From: Kumtagia ephedrae
Lineage (GTDB): Bacteria > Pseudomonadota > Alphaproteobacteria > Rhizobiales > Rhizobiaceae
Direction: 5' to 3'
NCBI RefSeq assembly: GCF_003012745.1
Contig: NZ_PXYK01000002.1
Location: forward strand, 1 to 64,000
DNA length: 64,000 nt
A program made the position numbers and the translations under genes. Position 1 is the first letter of the stretch; the number at the start of each line of letters is the position of its first letter. The notes beneath the pieces are model-generated. The model made no database searches. It saw nothing but the letters and a program-made list of their open reading frames with translations, and was not told the origin of the DNA. Positions 62,428 to 64,000 of this stretch are shown here, piece after piece.

Positions 62428-63243
62428 CTATTTTCCGCCGCGCCGGCGCGCGAACTCTTCGCTGCGCACCCGGTCGAAATCCGTCGGCTGGCCGGTGCGG
62501 GCCGTCAGCCCGCCGTCGGCGACCAGTGCCGCGCCGGTGACGAAGGAGGCCTGGTCGGAGGCCAGGAACAGGATAGCCTCGGCAAGCTCCTCCGCCCGGC
62601 CCATACGGCCGAGCGCGCTGGCCTGGTCGTATTGCTCGAAGGCTTCCGGCGGCAGCGTCGCCAGCATGCGCTCGGAGGCGACAGGGCCGGGACAGATGGC
62701 ATTGACGCGGATGCCGTTCAGCCCCTCCTCCCATGCCAGCGACTGCGTCAGCGAGATGATGCCGGCCTTGGCCGAGTTGTAGGCGGCCCAGCCGGGATCG
62801 CCGCGCAGGCCCGAGATGGAGGCCATGGTGACGATGCTGCCCCTGCCCTGCCGGCGCATCATCGGCAGCACCTCCTGGCAGGCGACCAGCGTGCTGCGCA
62901 CGTTCAGCCGGTAGAGCCTGTCCCATACGGACAGATCGATGTCGGCGACGAGGCCTGGCGCGCTGCCGCCGGCGATGTTGATCAGCACGTCGACGCGGCC
63001 GGCCGCCGCCAACGCGGTCTGGAGGGCGGCGCGGAACTTCTCCTCGTCCAGCACGTCGGCCTCGAGCGCGGTCACTTTCGCGCCGGAGCCCGACAGCTCC
63101 TCGGTCAGCGCCTGTGCCACATCCGCCTTGACGTCCAGCGCGAAGACGGCCGCGCCTTCCGCCGCGAGCTGGCGCACGCAGGCGGCGCCCATGCCATCGG
63201 CGCCGCCCGAAACGATCGCGACCTTGTCCTGGAACCGAGCCAT
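62428..63243 (-). CDS. SDR-family oxidoreductase
   Basis: 271 aa. VSGGADGMGAACVRQLAAEG replaces the usual TGxxxGIG, with Ser in place of Thr. NIAGG, Ser in VTMASISG, YNSAK as catalytic pair, GAALVADGGLTAR, then a polar C-terminal tail of about 22 residues. ATG with AGAGGAG 8 nt upstream. Probably an operon with the GMC gene for consecutive alcohol oxidation. Confidence 0.87.
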   Translation of the reverse strand: MARFQDKVAIVSGGADGMGAACVRQLAAEGAAVFALDVKADVAQALTEELSGSGAKVTALEADVLDEEKFRAALQTALAAAGRVDVLINIAGGSAPGLVADIDLSVWDRLYRLNVRSTLVACQEVLPMMRRQGRGSIVTMASISGLRGDPGWAAYNSAKAGIISLTQSLAWEEGLNGIRVNAICPGPVASERMLATLPPEAFEQYDQASALGRMGRAEELAEAILFLASDQASFVTGAALVADGGLTARTGQPTDFDRVRSEEFARRRGGK

Positions 63244-63423
63244 GGTCCCGCTCCTCTCTGTGAAACGCGCCATGAAGCGCCGGATTCGTTTGTCCGGAAC
63301 CGCCGGACGGCTCATGCGAGCAATGCAGATAATTCCGAATATCGCAACAGGCTTCCAGGGAATGCTACGCTGGTCCGCCCCCGCGCCATGAAGGCAGTCG
63401 CCCGGCAGTTCCCGTTCCCGCCG

Positions 63424-64000
63424 TCACGCTCGGCCGAGCAGGACGGCGGCGGCCGCCCGTCCGAGGGCGAGCGAATGCCGAGGGTACCATATGCCCGGCG
63501 CGCCCAGCGCGTCGCGGTAGCGGCCGATCGGCAGTTCCAGCGTGATGGCGGCGGCGCCGAAGCGGCGCTCCACCGCCGGCGCGCACATGCCCGCAAGCAG
63601 GTCGGGCGACGGCGGCTCGCTCCAGGGATAGCGCCGGCCGAAAGCCACGTCGGAGGAGAACTCGGCCAAGCCATGCTCGAAGTCTTCGCGCAGGCGGGAG
63701 AGCCGCTCGGGCGTTTCCATCCATTCGTCGAGCACGTCGAGATAGACAGTGCCCATCTCGAAATCGGTATGGACGTCGAGCAGCACGTCGACGCCCCTGC
63801 CCTCCATCGCGTCGAGCAAAGTCGCGACCTCCGGGCACGCGGCACGACCTTCGCCCCAATGGCGGTTGGGGTCCTGGCCCAGCGGGTTGGTGCGGAGAAA
63901 TCCGCGGCGCATGCCGCCCGGATTGGCGATGGGGACGACGTGAAATCGTTTCCCGGCCAGCAGCGTCTCGTCCTGCAGCAGCGCTTCGACAAGCCCGTCG
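63424..64000 (-). CDS. M14-family zinc carboxypeptidase-like protein, 5' end outside the window
   Basis: At least 192 residues; the gene enters from the right edge and the start is missing. The visible sequence runs HVVPIANPGGMRRGFLRTN then LGQDPNRHW, the M14 'NPDG..xxG.R.NxxGxDxNR' pattern with substrate-binding Arg/Asn, and LLDVHTDFEM with the zinc-ligand His, then ITLELPIGRY with the position of the catalytic Glu. It belongs to the cytosolic-carboxypeptidase/succinylglutamate-desuccinylase-like branch and hydrolyses a C-terminal or amide-linked residue. The likely downstream neighbours are the SDR and GMC genes, after a 180-bp gap. Confidence 0.8.
   Translation of the reverse strand, partial: DGLVEALLQDETLLAGKRFHVVPIANPGGMRRGFLRTNPLGQDPNRHWGEGRAACPEVATLLDAMEGRGVDVLLDVHTDFEMGTVYLDVLDEWMETPERLSRLREDFEHGLAEFSSDVAFGRRYPWSEPPSPDLLAGMCAPAVERRFGAAAITLELPIGRYRDALGAPGIWYPRHSLALGRAAAAVLLGRA

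Overview
The window is high-GC DNA with almost no non-coding space, many 1-11 bp gene overlaps (ATGA, GTGA, TGATG), GTG starts and long palindromic intergenic repeats. Together with the gene families this points to a soil or plant-associated alphaproteobacterium of the Rhizobiales, most like Mesorhizobium, Aminobacter or other Phyllobacteriaceae. That placement is inferred from gene content and style, not from a marker gene. I saw no rRNA, tRNA, phage, transposase, CRISPR or housekeeping gene. The window is a block of transport and catabolism modules, most of them with their own regulator (8 regulators from 6 families) and 5 solute uptake systems.

Layout. 1-795: repeat-rich non-coding DNA. 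796-12646 (minus): one tight run of 12 genes encoding a PotABCD-type ABC importer with two ATPases, two SDR dehydrogenases, a NodB-fold deacetylase/imidase-like hydrolase, a small CxxC protein, a COG0523 (CobW) GTPase, a second binding-protein paralogue without a signal peptide, and an amidase. A GntR-type regulator with two winged-helix domains is divergent from it (13129-14178), and two copies of the same operator-like motif lie between them. 14249-18492 (minus): PxpA plus split biotin carrier, biotin carboxylase and PxpB/PxpC carboxyltransferase-like subunits, with a divergent LysR. 19962-25025: AraC regulator divergent from HyuB/HyuA (5-oxoprolinase/hydantoinase family). 25267-28115: TetR, nucleoside hydrolase and a divergent Fe(II) dioxygenase around a perfect 18-bp palindrome. 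28430-31101: polar amino-acid ABC importer.

31173-36329 (minus): GntR, SsuABC/TauABC-type importer and a gamma-glutamyltransferase-family enzyme. 36638-40713 (minus): IclR, Tm-1-like (UPF0261) protein, HAD hydrolase and class-III aminotransferase. The opposite arm (40860-48387, plus) holds a tripartite tricarboxylate transporter (TctCBA), an aldehyde dehydrogenase, a second class-III aminotransferase and two SDRs. 48535-56934: 4-hydroxyphenylacetate/homoprotocatechuate meta-cleavage genes (hpaR, hpaH, G, D, E, F, C, B and an HpaA-like AraC), with no HpaI aldolase in the window. 57182-59826: NlpA/MetQ-MetN-MetI-type importer, then an SDR. 60903-64000 (minus): GMC oxidoreductase, SDR and a truncated M14 carboxypeptidase.

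The recurring theme is uptake and opening of amide, lactam, imide or gamma-glutamyl bonds (amidase, imidase-like hydrolase, PxpABC with biotin carboxylase, HyuAB, gamma-glutamyltransferase), followed by transamination and oxidation of the products, beside a classical aromatic-acid pathway. The most unusual unit is the 12-gene operon at 796-12646, whose substrate I cannot name.
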